64,000 nucleotides of DNA from Nitrospira sp. (GTDB lineage Bacteria > Nitrospirota > Nitrospiria > Nitrospirales > Nitrospiraceae). A program made the translations under genes and the position numbers. The stretch lies in contig JAURZE010000024.1 in NCBI GenBank assembly GCA_030653545.1, positions 1 through 64,000 of the forward strand, written 5' to 3'. Below, one piece after another: positions 27,104-36,709 of the stretch (its first letter is position 1; every line of letters starts with the position of its first letter). Below the pieces are notes generated by a model. The model was given only the letters and a program-made list of their open reading frames with translations, did no database searches and had not been told where the DNA came from.

Positions 27104-28600
27104 TCAGCGGAGCAGGGCCATGACGGCCAGACACACCAGCAGATTGTTCGTTGCATGCGCGATCATGCCGGGGATTAAGCTGCCGGTCCGCTCATAGAGC
27201 CAGGCCCAGAGCACGCCGCTCCACAGCACGCTGAGAAAGCCGATGAGCCCGTACCCGTGCGCCAGAGCGAAAATAGAGGCGCTGAGGAGTGCCGCCGGCA
27301 ATGGATTCAAGCGGCGGCGGAGGATCGCATACAAGATGCCGCGAAACGCCAGCTCTTCGAAAAGCGGCGCAAAGACCACATACTCCAGCAAGCTGATCGT
27401 CAACACCGAGCCCGAGGCCCAGACCAGATCAGGGTCGAACCATTCCGTCCAGTGGTTGGCCAGGTGCAACGACTCGGCGAGCCGCCCCATCACCCACTCG
27501 CCCCACAACCCGGCCGCCACCACCGCGAGCACCACACCCGCCAGCCGCCCGACCTGCCTCCACTGGATCTGCAAGCCAAACCCGGTAAGGAAACTCAGCC
27601 CCGATGGTCTGAGCAGATAGTAGTACGCCATCCCCAACAGCGGCAGGTTCGCCATCGGAATCGCGACGGCGCGCAGCGAGACATTCTCTGCGGGCGCCAT
27701 TGAAATGAATGCCAACGAGAGCACCGCGCCCAGTGCCCCGCCCCGCAAGAGTACTGCCGTGCCGATGCCTCCTGGCCAGGGCGGCGGCACCCCGGGCTGA
27801 TGCAAACGCAGGCCATCGACCCCTCGAATCCCGAGCCAGGCAAATCGCAGCAGCATGAGGGATCCGCAGATCAACCCCAGCAGCTCCAGGCCCGTGAGCA
27901 CTTGCGAGAACCCTTGAACCCGCGCCCCGCGGGCATGCATCTGTTCGCGCACGGTCGCGCCCAAGGCCACGTCACCCGCTCGCTCAGCCAAGGCTGCCGC
28001 GAGATGATTGTAGAACCATCCGGCCGGGAGAACCTCAGCCAAGGCAGACTGCAACTCCACTTCGCGTTCGCTCGTGAGCGAGCCCTCGCCATAGGCGGCG
28101 TCGATGAACGCTGCGTAGAGAGACAGCGGCGCATCCTCCTCGGCCCAGATGTTGGCCGCAGCCAGCGCTTCCGACGGATGACCGGATTCGACCTGCAGAA
28201 TCGCCAATCGCAATTTCGCTTCCGGCGAGGCGGTCGCGGCCACAAGTTCTTGGTACCACTGGATCGCCTGCGCCCGCTCGACATCATTGCTGCCGGCCGT
28301 CCACTCCGTCACTCGCTGCTGCCAGTCCGGCGCCAGCAGCAAGCCGTCTTGCGCCTCCATCGTCCGGCTGACCATCAGGTCCAGCGCCCGCTCAGGATCC
28401 TCGAATCGATCAAGCTTGGGTGAATTGGAGGACAGCCAGAGCAGCGCCCCCAACGCCGAGAGGAGCAGCGTCGCAGCAAACAGACTGACCCCGAACGAAA
28501 AGCGCGGGCGATCGGGCCCGTTAAATGGCGATGGCGTCTCGGCCCTTCCTGTTTCGGCGAAACCTGTCTGGTCGCCCTCTGGTCTGCTTGCAGCAATCAT
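27104..28600 (-). CDS. CPBP-family intramembrane metalloprotease with N-terminal repeat region
   Basis: 498 residues. The N-terminal half has one helix (about 35-52) and an extracytoplasmic helical region (about 60-230) of TPR-like character. The C-terminal half is a CPBP (CAAX-protease and bacteriocin-processing) domain: EELAFRG with Glu415/Glu416 and Arg420, His448 in ALAHG, and H482-xx-N485 in AHATNN, the full set of motif residues. Such proteins cleave or process within the membrane; the substrate is unknown. The start region is followed by a 277-bp gap holding a palindromic repeat. Confidence 0.8.
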   Translation of the reverse strand: MIAASRPEGDQTGFAETGRAETPSPFNGPDRPRFSFGVSLFAATLLLSALGALLWLSSNSPKLDRFEDPERALDLMVSRTMEAQDGLLLAPDWQQRVTEWTAGSNDVERAQAIQWYQELVAATASPEAKLRLAILQVESGHPSEALAAANIWAEEDAPLSLYAAFIDAAYGEGSLTSEREVELQSALAEVLPAGWFYNHLAAALAERAGDVALGATVREQMHARGARVQGFSQVLTGLELLGLICGSLMLLRFAWLGIRGVDGLRLHQPGVPPPWPGGIGTAVLLRGGALGAVLSLAFISMAPAENVSLRAVAIPMANLPLLGMAYYYLLRPSGLSFLTGFGLQIQWRQVGRLAGVVLAVVAAGLWGEWVMGRLAESLHLANHWTEWFDPDLVWASGSVLTISLLEYVVFAPLFEELAFRGILYAILRRRLNPLPAALLSASIFALAHGYGLIGFLSVLWSGVLWAWLYERTGSLIPGMIAHATNNLLVCLAVMALLR

Positions 28601-28664
28601 AGGGGTGACTATACCATCGGCCCCTCGCGGTCACCTATCCCTCGAAATGGCTAGATCCTCCCCC

Positions 28665-28790
28665 CAGGCTATTGAGAAAGTCCGCCAGCGGCGCTCTCGC
28701 TTCATTCAGAGACTCAACGTACCGAAACGTACGCCTCGCCTCTTCACTCGCTGCGGCCTGGCTAAACGGCCCTTCTGAACAGCCTGTCAG
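28665..28790. repeat. ~120-bp imperfect palindromic repeat, copy 2
   Basis: Reverse-oriented relative to copy 1. It contains GTACCGAAACGTACGCCTCGCC and GCTGCGGCC blocks that match copy 1 when reverse complemented, with inverted outer arms (AGGCT...AGCCT). It lies between the divergent CPBP and aminotransferase genes. Confidence 0.75.
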
Positions 28791-28878
28791 CACACGGCCG
28801 AAATCCCGCCACTATCACATGGCCTCTCACGCTGGACTTGGCTATACTTACCCCGCAAAACCGTTCGGAGACTTCGGC

Positions 28879-30078
28879 ATGATGCGTGACTTTGTTCCTC
28901 CCCGGCGCCTGTTGCTCGGCCCCGGTCCCAGCATGGTGCATCCCCGTGTCCTGCAGGTCCTTGCCACGCCATTGCTCGGCCATCTCGATCCCGCGTTCCT
29001 CGGGGTCATGAACGATGTGCAGCAGTTGCTCCGGTTTGTGTTCGCCACCGCCAATCCGTATACCATCGCCGTGTCCGGAACCGGATCGGCCGGGATGGAA
29101 GCGGCCATGGTCAACGTGGTGGAGCCTGGCGATGCCGTCATCGTCGGCGTCAACGGGGTCTTCGGCACGCGGCTCGCGACCATCGTCGAACGATGCGGCG
29201 GCAAAGCGATCAGGATGGAGATACCCTGGGGCCAGGTCATTCCTCCGGATATGATTGAGTCGGCCTTGCGCCGTTCAGGACCGGTGAAAGCCGTGGCGAT
29301 AGTCCATGCGGAAACGTCAACCGGCGCGTGCCAACCGCTTGAGACGATCGGCTCGCTGTGCCGGGACCATAATGCACTGCTTATCGTCGATGCCGTCACC
29401 TCGCTCGGCGGCATTCCGGTCGATGTGGACCGCCTGGGGATCGATGTCTGTTACAGCGCGACGCAGAAATGTCTGAGCTGCCCGCCTGGACTGGCGCCGC
29501 TCACAGTGAGTCCACGAGCCCTGTCCGTCATCAAAGGCCGTCGCACCCCCTGCCAAAGCTGGTACCTGGATCTGGCGCTGGTCGCCGAGTACTGGGCCGA
29601 AGTGTCCCGCGCCTATCATCACACCGCACCAATATCGATGATTTACGCACTGCGCGAAGCGCTGCGACTGGTGGAGGAGGAAGGACTGCCCGCCCGCATT
29701 GCGCGTCACCGGCTCAACAGCGAAGCCTTAGTCGCCGGGCTCATGGAGCTGGAGCTCATGCCGCTTCCCCTCGCGGAGCATCGGCTCCCGATGTTAACCT
29801 GTGTCACGGTCCCTCCGCATATCGATGACGCCGTAGTCCGCCAACAGCTGCTCCAGATCTACGGTATTGAGATCGGCGGAGGACTGGGTCCGCTCAAAGG
29901 CAAGGTCTGGCGTATCGGATTGATGGGGGAGTCCAGCACGGAAGCGAACGTCTTGACGTTCTTGAATGCCCTTGAAGAAGTATTGATCCGATTCGGCTGG
30001 CTCTCGACGCCGGGGGTCGCGCTGCAAGCCGCCGCGCGGGTCTATAGCCGCACTGTGCGAAAGGAGTACCGAGCATGA
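28879..30078 (+). CDS. Class V aminotransferase, alanine-glyoxylate transaminase-like
   Basis: 399 residues when started at the ATG at 28879, preceded by GGAG at 28866-28869; an ATG 60 bases upstream is also possible. The PLP lysine is K197 in SATQKCLS, with Asp171 (LLIVDAVTS) for the pyridine nitrogen and the SGTGSAG loop at 66-72 for the phosphate. These are the marks of the AGXT/serine-pyruvate subgroup. Its exact amino donor cannot be told from sequence. The stop overlaps the next gene (ATGA), forming an operon with a haem protein and an amidohydrolase. Confidence 0.85.
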   Translation: MMRDFVPPRRLLLGPGPSMVHPRVLQVLATPLLGHLDPAFLGVMNDVQQLLRFVFATANPYTIAVSGTGSAGMEAAMVNVVEPGDAVIVGVNGVFGTRLATIVERCGGKAIRMEIPWGQVIPPDMIESALRRSGPVKAVAIVHAETSTGACQPLETIGSLCRDHNALLIVDAVTSLGGIPVDVDRLGIDVCYSATQKCLSCPPGLAPLTVSPRALSVIKGRRTPCQSWYLDLALVAEYWAEVSRAYHHTAPISMIYALREALRLVEEEGLPARIARHRLNSEALVAGLMELELMPLPLAEHRLPMLTCVTVPPHIDDAVVRQQLLQIYGIEIGGGLGPLKGKVWRIGLMGESSTEANVLTFLNALEEVLIRFGWLSTPGVALQAAARVYSRTVRKEYRA

Positions 30079-30668
30079 GCCGTCCGCTCTTAGTGGTGCT
30101 AGGGGCCGTGGTCTTCGCGTTGATGAGTGTCATCCTTTTCTGGGTCTTCAAGCTGACGATGGCCAATTCCATGAAGACGGATATGGTCTCCCCTGAAAAA
30201 GTGGCGGCATTTATCCAAGCCCTGCTCGAAGCCAATCGCAACAACTATACGGACAATGTCGTGGTGAAACTGCAGAAAGAAGGGATTCAGGCGCACGAAC
30301 ATTGGAAAGACGAACGCGGCGTCGCCTTGCCCGCCCAGTATCTGATGGAATCCGGCCGACTGGTGGCGATGAAAGACCTGAAGTTTTCGTTCCGCCTGGC
30401 CAGCCTCACGCCGATCTATGTCTGGAACGGCCCCAACAGCGACTTTGAACGCCTCGGCCTCGCCGCGGTGGACAAGAACCCTGACAAACCGCACTACGGC
30501 TACATCACCAAGGGCGGCACGCGCTACTTCCAAGCCATTTATGCCGACCGGGCCGGCTCCCAAGCCTGCGTCGATTGCCACAACCAGCACTCCAACAGCC
30601 CACGCCGCGATTTCAAGTTGAACGATGTGATGGGCGGCATCGTCATTACCTTCCCAGTCGGAGAATAA
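30075..30668 (+). CDS. DUF3365 (Tll0287-like) membrane-anchored c-type haem protein
   Basis: 197 residues. One N-terminal membrane helix (about 5-28) anchors a periplasmic domain with a single CxxCH haem site (C165-C168-H169) followed by the family's conserved GGIVIT end. DUF3365 proteins, like cyanobacterial Tll0287, are haem sensors or electron carriers. The gene overlaps the aminotransferase and is four bases before the amidohydrolase, so all three are likely one transcript. Confidence 0.8.
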   Translation: MSRPLLVVLGAVVFALMSVILFWVFKLTMANSMKTDMVSPEKVAAFIQALLEANRNNYTDNVVVKLQKEGIQAHEHWKDERGVALPAQYLMESGRLVAMKDLKFSFRLASLTPIYVWNGPNSDFERLGLAAVDKNPDKPHYGYITKGGTRYFQAIYADRAGSQACVDCHNQHSNSPRRDFKLNDVMGGIVITFPVGE

Positions 30669-30672
30669 TTCC

Positions 30673-31881
30673 ATGGCCATCGCCATTCAGCATGTTCGCC
30701 TTATTGACGGAACCGGCTACACGATCGAACGCGCCACGGTTCTGATCCGCGGCAGTAAGATCGTCGCCACGGGGTCGAGCCGCACCATGACGATCCCGAA
30801 AGGCGTGACCAAAATCAACGGCCGCGGCCTGACGGTCATTCCCGGCTTGATCGACTGTCACGTGCACCTCTGTCTGGGAGGAGAGCCGGACGTCGTCGCC
30901 ACGGTCGAGTCGGATACTCCTTCCATGACGCTGTTGAAATCGGCGCGCCATGCAAGACAAACCGTCGAATCGGGCTTCACGACCGTCCGCGATGTCGGCT
31001 CGCGCGACCACTCCATCTTTGCGTTGAAACACGCCATCGATGCGGGAATCCTGCCGGGCCCCCGCATTGTCGGCGCCGGTCTCGCGATCTGTATGATCGG
31101 CGGCCATGCCCGATTCATCGGACAGGAAGTCGAGGGAATCGAGCAGGTGCAGCGGGCCGTCGACGCACAGCTCGCGGCCGGAGCCGGAGTGATTAAAGTC
31201 ATCGCCTCGGGCGGGGTGCTTACTCCCGGGACATCACCCGATCAGGCGCAGATGACCATGGATGAACTCACGGCCGCCGTCGCGACCGCCCGCCGGGCGC
31301 AGAAGAAAGTCGCAGCCCACGCCCACGGGGCGTCCGGCATGAAAAACGCGATTCGCGCGGGCGTCCACTCCATCGAACACGCCACCTTGCTCGACGACGA
31401 AGCCGGCGAGCTGATGAAAACGCACGGCGTCTATATGGTCCCGACGCTCTCCGCCCTCTCGACCACCGCAGCAGGACGGCCGGGTTGCGGCATTCCCGTC
31501 AGCGCGCTCGATAAAGCCAAAGCGATGACCAAGCGCCATCAAGCGAGCTTCAAGAAGGCCCATCAGAGCGGACTCTGCATTGCCATGGGCACCGATGCCG
31601 GAACCCCCTTCAACTACCACGGAGACAATGCGCAGGAACTGGAACGGATGGTGGCGTTCGGCATGAGCCCGATGGAAGCGATTCTCGCCTCAACCGCGGC
31701 CGCCGCGCGCTTGATCGGCATCCATGACACGGTTGGCACTCTGATGCGAGGCCGGCAGGCGGATCTGGTTATCGTGGATGGCAACCCGCTCAAGCGGATT
31801 GAGTACTTGCGGGACCGCAGCAGAATCATGGGAGTGATGCAGGCGGGCAAGTTCGTCGCAGGACCGCTCTCGGAGACGTAA
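30673..31881 (+). CDS. Amidohydrolase-family metal-dependent hydrolase
   Basis: 402 residues. The TIM-barrel metal residues are clear: H63-x-H65 (IDCHVHL), a candidate carbamylated Lys175 (VIKVIASGG), H216/H218 (AHAHG), H236 (SIEHAT) and D308 (GTDAG). The split N-terminal beta sandwich is the usual form. This is the Xaa-Pro dipeptidase/imidazolonepropionase-like subgroup. The substrate cannot be named. It is the last gene of the operon that begins with the aminotransferase. Confidence 0.85.
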   Translation: MAIAIQHVRLIDGTGYTIERATVLIRGSKIVATGSSRTMTIPKGVTKINGRGLTVIPGLIDCHVHLCLGGEPDVVATVESDTPSMTLLKSARHARQTVESGFTTVRDVGSRDHSIFALKHAIDAGILPGPRIVGAGLAICMIGGHARFIGQEVEGIEQVQRAVDAQLAAGAGVIKVIASGGVLTPGTSPDQAQMTMDELTAAVATARRAQKKVAAHAHGASGMKNAIRAGVHSIEHATLLDDEAGELMKTHGVYMVPTLSALSTTAAGRPGCGIPVSALDKAKAMTKRHQASFKKAHQSGLCIAMGTDAGTPFNYHGDNAQELERMVAFGMSPMEAILASTAAAARLIGIHDTVGTLMRGRQADLVIVDGNPLKRIEYLRDRSRIMGVMQAGKFVAGPLSET

Positions 31882-31892
31882 AACGTGAACGA

Positions 31893-32531
31893 TCAGCGTC
31901 TCTCGTAAAAGAGCTCCAGGGCTGACGCGTATCCGTGAATGCGGCCTTTTCTGAAGCTGTCCTCCAGCTGTCCACGCATTGAGCGAAACCCGCCTTCGTC
32001 GCTCTTCTTCACCACTCCTTGCGATACCATCATCTCCGCGGCCACCTCGACAAGTCGCCCCTTGCGTGCTTCCATCTCCTCGGTGAGAAACTCATCCATC
32101 ACTTCCGCCCCCCGTTCTGCGACCAGATCCTCTTTAAACGTGTCATAGCCCTGCGCCGCCACGGTCCGCTCGCGCAGGACAGCCAACTCGGCTTTCACTC
32201 TGGCCACATTCTTCACGAGCAGCGCAAACAGCTCTTTTCGCCCCTCATCGAAGAGCTTCTGCTCCATCTCATGGAAAATGGCGGACAGATCCACGAAGTC
32301 CGCGCGAGGCTCGTCTCCCCAATAAAGCCGGTCATAGCTGCGCCGTTTCTCCGCATCGCCGACAATCTCATAGGCCGCGTTGATCTCGCGGATCTTTGCC
32401 TCCGCATCTTTGGCATCGGGGTTTCGATCGGGATGATGCTGGAAGACGAGCTTTCGATAGGCCTTCTTGATCTCGTCGTCGGAAGCCTCCCGCGAGACGC
32501 CCAACACACGGTAGTAGTCCATTTGCGCCAT
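31893..32531 (-). CDS. J-domain (DnaJ-like) protein
   Basis: 212 residues from the ATG at 32531; an ATG nine codons upstream is also possible, but homologous J domains begin at YYRVLGV. Residues about 3-72 are the J domain with its HPD motif (FQHHPDRNP). The rest is helical and has no Gly/Phe region or zinc finger, so this is a type III co-chaperone that could recruit DnaK for a specific job. Convergent with the amidohydrolase, 11 bases apart. Confidence 0.85.
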   Translation of the reverse strand: MAQMDYYRVLGVSREASDDEIKKAYRKLVFQHHPDRNPDAKDAEAKIREINAAYEIVGDAEKRRSYDRLYWGDEPRADFVDLSAIFHEMEQKLFDEGRKELFALLVKNVARVKAELAVLRERTVAAQGYDTFKEDLVAERGAEVMDEFLTEEMEARKGRLVEVAAEMMVSQGVVKKSDEGGFRSMRGQLEDSFRKGRIHGYASALELFYERR

Positions 32532-32622
32532 GCGCGAAACTATAGCACGAGCTTTCATCAGGCTTCACCATGACTGACCCCACCCCCTTGACCTTCTCCT
32601 CATCCGGCTTATCTTATGAATC

Positions 32623-33303
32623 ATGACACACAACACCACGCCCAAAGTACTGACGAACGACGAAAAGAAGGCTGCGGATGCCGCGTTTGCCGGGCGTCCG
32701 TTCAATGATTCCTGGTCCGCCTCTGCGCGGATTGTCTATGATGGTATTGTGAACGCCTTGCCCAAGGAAATCGTTGCAGCAATCCCTGAAGTTGACGCGG
32801 TGCTCGCGGAGCTGGACGCCGGGCTGCCGGCTATTTCAGACGTTGAACGCAAGACTCTTGTCGAGAAGGGCTCGGCGCAGGGAGAATCGGAAGACGAGGC
32901 TAAAACAGGCCCGGCTGTCCCGACCATCAGGGACCGGCAGGAGGCGATTCAGTCTGGAATATTGATCGACGTCACGCCGACCGCCAAGGAACTTGGTCTC
33001 ACCTTTCCGGTCACGATCACCAAGCCCCTGTGGGACATCGGGATTGTCACGAATCACTCGCTCTCCCAGGAGGAGCAGACAGGACGGCTTCGGGATATCT
33101 TGATGGCGTTCAGGCTGAGACTCGCGAGCCTTGCGACTATCTCGCCCTTGATCGATTTTCCGGCGCTCCTGGCGATGCCGCCGAGCACGGTCCCGCAACC
33201 GGTCCCGCTGTTCGCCATTATTCAGCCGGATGCTGGGAACCAGGCCAATGTGACGCTCTTGCTGCCGAACGAAGTGTCGCTGACGATTACACCGTCGAAC
33301 TAA
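32623..33303 (+). CDS. Protein with DUF6573-like C-terminal region
   Basis: 226 residues. The first 100 are charged and Ala-rich without a clear fold. The segment RQEAIQSGILIDVTPTAKEL (about 107-126) followed by the FPVTITKPLW region resembles DUF6573, seen in plasmid, phage and genomic-island proteins of unknown function. The match is by eye. It is alone between a J-domain gene (divergent) and the tRNA nucleotidyltransferase (convergent). No signal peptide. Confidence 0.6.
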   Translation: MTHNTTPKVLTNDEKKAADAAFAGRPFNDSWSASARIVYDGIVNALPKEIVAAIPEVDAVLAELDAGLPAISDVERKTLVEKGSAQGESEDEAKTGPAVPTIRDRQEAIQSGILIDVTPTAKELGLTFPVTITKPLWDIGIVTNHSLSQEEQTGRLRDILMAFRLRLASLATISPLIDFPALLAMPPSTVPQPVPLFAIIQPDAGNQANVTLLLPNEVSLTITPSN

Positions 33304-33317
33304 ACGCAGCTCGACGG

Positions 33318-35966
33318 TCAACGGCGGATCAGCTTCTCGATGAACGACCGCTCTTCTGTCTCTGTCTTGACCAGCCCATCCAAGTGCGCGTCACGAAGCT
33401 GTGCGAGCACCTTGCCGTAGATCGGTCCCGGCTTGATGCCCATTGCTTGAAGTTCTTTCCCGGTGAGCCGAGGCTTAGCCTGTCTCCAGGCCGTGAGATA
33501 CGCCGACACTAGCCGCTTCACCCGTTCGGACGGGCTCTGGGCCATGATGGCCACCAGCGCTTCATCCTGCACACCCTCCAATATCCGGCAGACCCCGGAT
33601 GGTTTCAGCGGTGGTTGCTTGCTCAGCTGTCGTAGCAACCGATGGGCTCCTCCCCGCATGGCTTTCAATGTCGTCGATTCGCGCTCACTGAAGGGAAACC
33701 GTTTCAACAACTCCGTCACGCCACGGTCGGGCAGGACCGCTGCGATCACCATCATATAGACCAGCCAGGCCTCCAGCTTGCGATCCAGATAGAGCAGCCG
33801 GTACCAATCGAGTGTTTCCTCGACGGCGAGCAGCAACTTCTCGAGCCGTGAGGTCCAGACGAGCTTCGGATGGATGAATCGCAGCAGATCAAGCTCCGCC
33901 AACCGCTTCAATCCCGACTTCGGCTCCCGCTCTGAACAGAGCGCCTTCAATTCTTCCAAGAGCCGGTGGCCGGAGAGTTTTTGGAAGAGCGCCATCTTGA
34001 CGGCCGCCTTCACCAGCGCCAAAGTGTCTTTCCCAAGATGGAACCCGAACCTGGTCTCAAAGCGGACCGCACGGAACACGCGCGTGGGATCTTCGACAAA
34101 ACTGAGACTATGGAGCACGCGGATGGCCTGATTCTTCAGATCCCGCTGACCGCCATAGAAATCGAGCACCTCTCCGAATCCACGGCCATTCAAACGAACC
34201 GCCAGCGCGTTGATCGTAAAATCTCGGCGATACAAGTCTTTCTTAATCGAGCTTTGCTCGACGGTGGGAAGCGCAGTCGGATATTCGTAGTACTCGGTTC
34301 GGGCGGTGGCCACATCAAGCTTGAACCCGTTCGGCAGGACGATGACTGCGGTCCCGAATCGCTCATGCACCGTGACGCGCGCCGACTGCTCCGCTGCCAA
34401 CTTTCGCGCAAACGCGATTCCATCCCCCTCGACAACCAGATCGAGATCGAGGTTTTCGATCCCGAGCAACAGATCCCGCACGCAGCCGCCCACCACATAC
34501 AGCGGCAAATCCAGCCGGTCCGCCAACTGCCCGGCTTCCTTGAGCAGCGTGAAGAGGGGCGCCGGCAACTTTTCTTGAAGGGGTCGCTTGAGATTGCGGT
34601 GATGCAGCGGCCCTGGCACGCCGGCCGGGTCCGTAACTTTCGGGCGCATCTTCAAGGAGCGCAGGACATCGTCATGCCACGCCCTGAGCAGATCCGTACG
34701 TGTAATGACCCCGACCACTTTCGTGCCCTCAAGAATCGGCACGAATCGCTGATTGCGCTCCAACATCGCCTGCTCGATGGCATGGAAGTCGGTGTCGGGA
34801 TTCGCGGTGAACTGATCCGCTTGAAGAATGTCGGCCGCCGTCAGCTTGCCCAATCGATGGAACAGCGCCTTCTGTATTTGCTCTCGGCTGACCAACCCGG
34901 CATACCGGTCTTTGCCATCCAGCACCGGCAGAACGTTCACGCCGTAGTTGGTCATGCGCTGTTCCGTTTCAGTTACGGTGGCGTCTCCGCTGACCGTCTT
35001 GACCGGCTTGGTCATGACATCCTTGGCCAACAGCGTCGGCCGGTACCGCTGCGTCAACAACTGGACGAGCCGCTCCTTCACTTCTGTGAGCGTCTGCCCT
35101 TTGACAATCGCGGCCGCCGCCACTGCATGCCCCCCCCCGCCGAACTCCTGCGCGATCCATCCGACATCGATCTCCGGCGCGCGGCTGCGGCCGATCACTT
35201 CCACATGCTCCTCGTTCATCACGACGACCAAGATGGCGTCCACCCCTTCAAGCTCGGCCAACTGATGCACCGCTTCGGCCGCTTCCACACGATCGCGATC
35301 GAAGGTGCTCGTTGCCACCAGCACCTTCCGGCCTTCCAGATAGTGCACCTCACTGTGCTGCAGGAGATCGTTCAGCAACGCGACAATATTCGGATCAAGC
35401 GGCTGGTGCAGCGTCTGAGCGATGAGCTTCAGATCGGCCCCGGCGCCGATGAGAAACGCCGCGGCCTGCAGATCGCGCGGAGTGGTCGAGGAGTATGTGA
35501 ATGCCCCGGTTTCATCGTAGAGGCCGAGCGCCAGGACCGTCGCTTCCACCGGCGTGAGCGGGACACCTGCCTCTCGCACCCGTTCAATCAGCATCGTCGC
35601 CGTCGCCCCGACGGTCTCGATCACCTGATCGATGGATTTCCCGATCGATGGAGCCCCGATCCCTCTGGGGTCTGCTCCATGATGATCGAAGACCTGCACC
35701 TCGACCTTCGGATCCAGCCAACATTGTTTGAATGGACCAATACGATCGGGGTCATGGGTATCGACCAGAATCAACTTCGTCACTTGTGCAAGATCGAGAT
35801 CTTTGAGCTTGGTGAGATTCAGGTCGTGCGCCAGGAGAAAGGCATGCACCGCTTCCTGTGCCCCGCCGGACAGTACCAGCCGTACATCGGGGGACAACTT
35901 GCGCACGGCGACCATCGAGGCCAATCCGTCGAAGTCCGCGTTGTGGTGAGTCGTCACGACTTCCAT
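33318..35966 (-). CDS. tRNA nucleotidyltransferase (CCA-adding type) with N-terminal DHH and CBS domains
   Basis: 882 residues in this order: DHH phosphoesterase domain (HNADFDG at 8-14, DTHDPDR, DHHGADP), DHHA1 region (GGGGHA), two CBS domains (about 310-430), and the class II tRNA nucleotidyltransferase (about 460-860). The nucleotidyltransferase head has VGGCVRDLLLG and the DLDLVV metal Asp pair near residue 490-510. Fusions of this kind are known in several phyla, where the enzyme often adds only A or CC. The CBS pair may sense adenine nucleotides. The gene appears complete. Confidence 0.9.
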   Translation of the reverse strand: MEVVTTHHNADFDGLASMVAVRKLSPDVRLVLSGGAQEAVHAFLLAHDLNLTKLKDLDLAQVTKLILVDTHDPDRIGPFKQCWLDPKVEVQVFDHHGADPRGIGAPSIGKSIDQVIETVGATATMLIERVREAGVPLTPVEATVLALGLYDETGAFTYSSTTPRDLQAAAFLIGAGADLKLIAQTLHQPLDPNIVALLNDLLQHSEVHYLEGRKVLVATSTFDRDRVEAAEAVHQLAELEGVDAILVVVMNEEHVEVIGRSRAPEIDVGWIAQEFGGGGHAVAAAAIVKGQTLTEVKERLVQLLTQRYRPTLLAKDVMTKPVKTVSGDATVTETEQRMTNYGVNVLPVLDGKDRYAGLVSREQIQKALFHRLGKLTAADILQADQFTANPDTDFHAIEQAMLERNQRFVPILEGTKVVGVITRTDLLRAWHDDVLRSLKMRPKVTDPAGVPGPLHHRNLKRPLQEKLPAPLFTLLKEAGQLADRLDLPLYVVGGCVRDLLLGIENLDLDLVVEGDGIAFARKLAAEQSARVTVHERFGTAVIVLPNGFKLDVATARTEYYEYPTALPTVEQSSIKKDLYRRDFTINALAVRLNGRGFGEVLDFYGGQRDLKNQAIRVLHSLSFVEDPTRVFRAVRFETRFGFHLGKDTLALVKAAVKMALFQKLSGHRLLEELKALCSEREPKSGLKRLAELDLLRFIHPKLVWTSRLEKLLLAVEETLDWYRLLYLDRKLEAWLVYMMVIAAVLPDRGVTELLKRFPFSERESTTLKAMRGGAHRLLRQLSKQPPLKPSGVCRILEGVQDEALVAIMAQSPSERVKRLVSAYLTAWRQAKPRLTGKELQAMGIKPGPIYGKVLAQLRDAHLDGLVKTETEERSFIEKLIRR

Positions 35967-36061
35967 AGCGCCATTCTAGCAGGGTCGAGAACCTTCCGAA
36001 ATGCGAGGGTTTACCTTTTCGCCTTCCGCTCGTCTTATTGAGTGACAGGTCGATTGGAGGG

Positions 36062-36082
36062 GGCTCTCCCGATCAGAGAGCC
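36062..36082. other. 7-bp stem hairpin upstream of a small exported protein
   Basis: GGCTCTC and GAGAGCC pair around a 7-base loop, about 70 bases before the ATG at 36153. No T-run follows; it may be part of the leader. Confidence 0.3.
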
Positions 36083-36152
36083 GGACGGGCCTCCCTCAGC
36101 GACAATTGCAACCAGCCTTTACCACGAGCTCTCTCCCACTCAAGGAGGACGA

Positions 36153-36302
36153 ATGATGATGAACACTCTACTGAAAGTCGGAATGTTTGCCAGCCTGGTG
36201 ATGGCCATCGCGGCCCCGGCCATCATGCCGAATGTCGTGTTCGCGCAAGCCGATGTCCGCCAGGAAGACCGGCGCGCGGATCGTCGTGGCCGAGGACGGT
36301 AA
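36153..36302 (+). CDS. Small exported charged protein
   Basis: 49 residues. A ribosome binding site (AAGGAGGA) sits three to four bases before a run of three ATG codons, which supports the call despite its size. A signal-like helix (about 3-27, ending in VVFAQA) is followed by a strongly charged tail (DVRQEDRRADRRGRGR). Similar small secreted basic proteins occur nearby (36383-36709, 36908-37753). Function unknown. Confidence 0.6.
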   Translation: MMMNTLLKVGMFASLVMAIAAPAIMPNVVFAQADVRQEDRRADRRGRGR

Positions 36303-36324
36303 CACATCGGAGCAGAACTACCAG

Positions 36325-36354
36325 AGGGGCGGACGACAGCTCTCGTGCGCCCCT
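36325..36354. terminator. Hairpin between convergent genes
   Basis: AGGGGCG (36325-36331) pairs with CGCCCCT (36348-36354), followed on the plus strand by TCTTG. It lies between the small exported gene and the convergent gene at 36383-36709 and could end transcription from either side. Confidence 0.4.
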
Positions 36355-36382
36355 TCTTGATTACCGATGAACCAAACAGGAC

Positions 36383-36709
36383 CTAGCGATGCCGTTTGCC
36401 CTGGGCATCATGCTTCTCGCGCGCGATATGCCGCGAGGCACGATCCTGCGCGCGATCGATCCTGGCCCGTTCGCCCTTCGTCACGACTCCATCGGCCTTT
36501 GCTTTATCTTCGATCTTATTGATGTGTTCCTGTTGCTTGTTTAACCGGTTCGCTTCCCGCTCATTCAACTGACCGCTGGCAATCCCCTGATCGATCCGCT
36601 TTTCCTGATTCGCCTGTCGTTGATCGATGACAGGCGTCTCCGCCTGGGCAAACGCCATCCCACTCATGCCAAGCGCCAACACGCCAACCGACAGTATCAT
36701 CGTCTTCAT
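36383..36709 (-). CDS. Exported, Lys/Arg/Gln-rich helical protein
   Basis: 108 residues: signal peptide (about 1-21, GMAFAQA) then an almost entirely helical, highly charged domain (RQANQEKRIDQGIASGQLN, HINKIEDKAKADG). The pattern of Q-R-I-D-Q-G and G-V-V-T-K repeats is common in uncharacterised exported proteins of this type. No catalytic motif. Possibly a periplasmic or surface-binding protein. Confidence 0.6.
   Translation of the reverse strand: MKTMILSVGVLALGMSGMAFAQAETPVIDQRQANQEKRIDQGIASGQLNEREANRLNKQQEHINKIEDKAKADGVVTKGERARIDRAQDRASRHIAREKHDAQGKRHR

Noticed and set aside
28672-28800. Short frame in palindromic copy 2 with a translation resembling one in copy 1
   Set aside because: The similarity follows from DNA-level repeat homology and the frames lack binding sites; they are not conserved as proteins.
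33966-36041. A 691-codon open frame on the plus strand opposite the tRNA nucleotidyltransferase
   Set aside because: It is the antisense of a clearly homologous gene; GC-rich codon use leaves the opposite strand open. No domain is visible in it.
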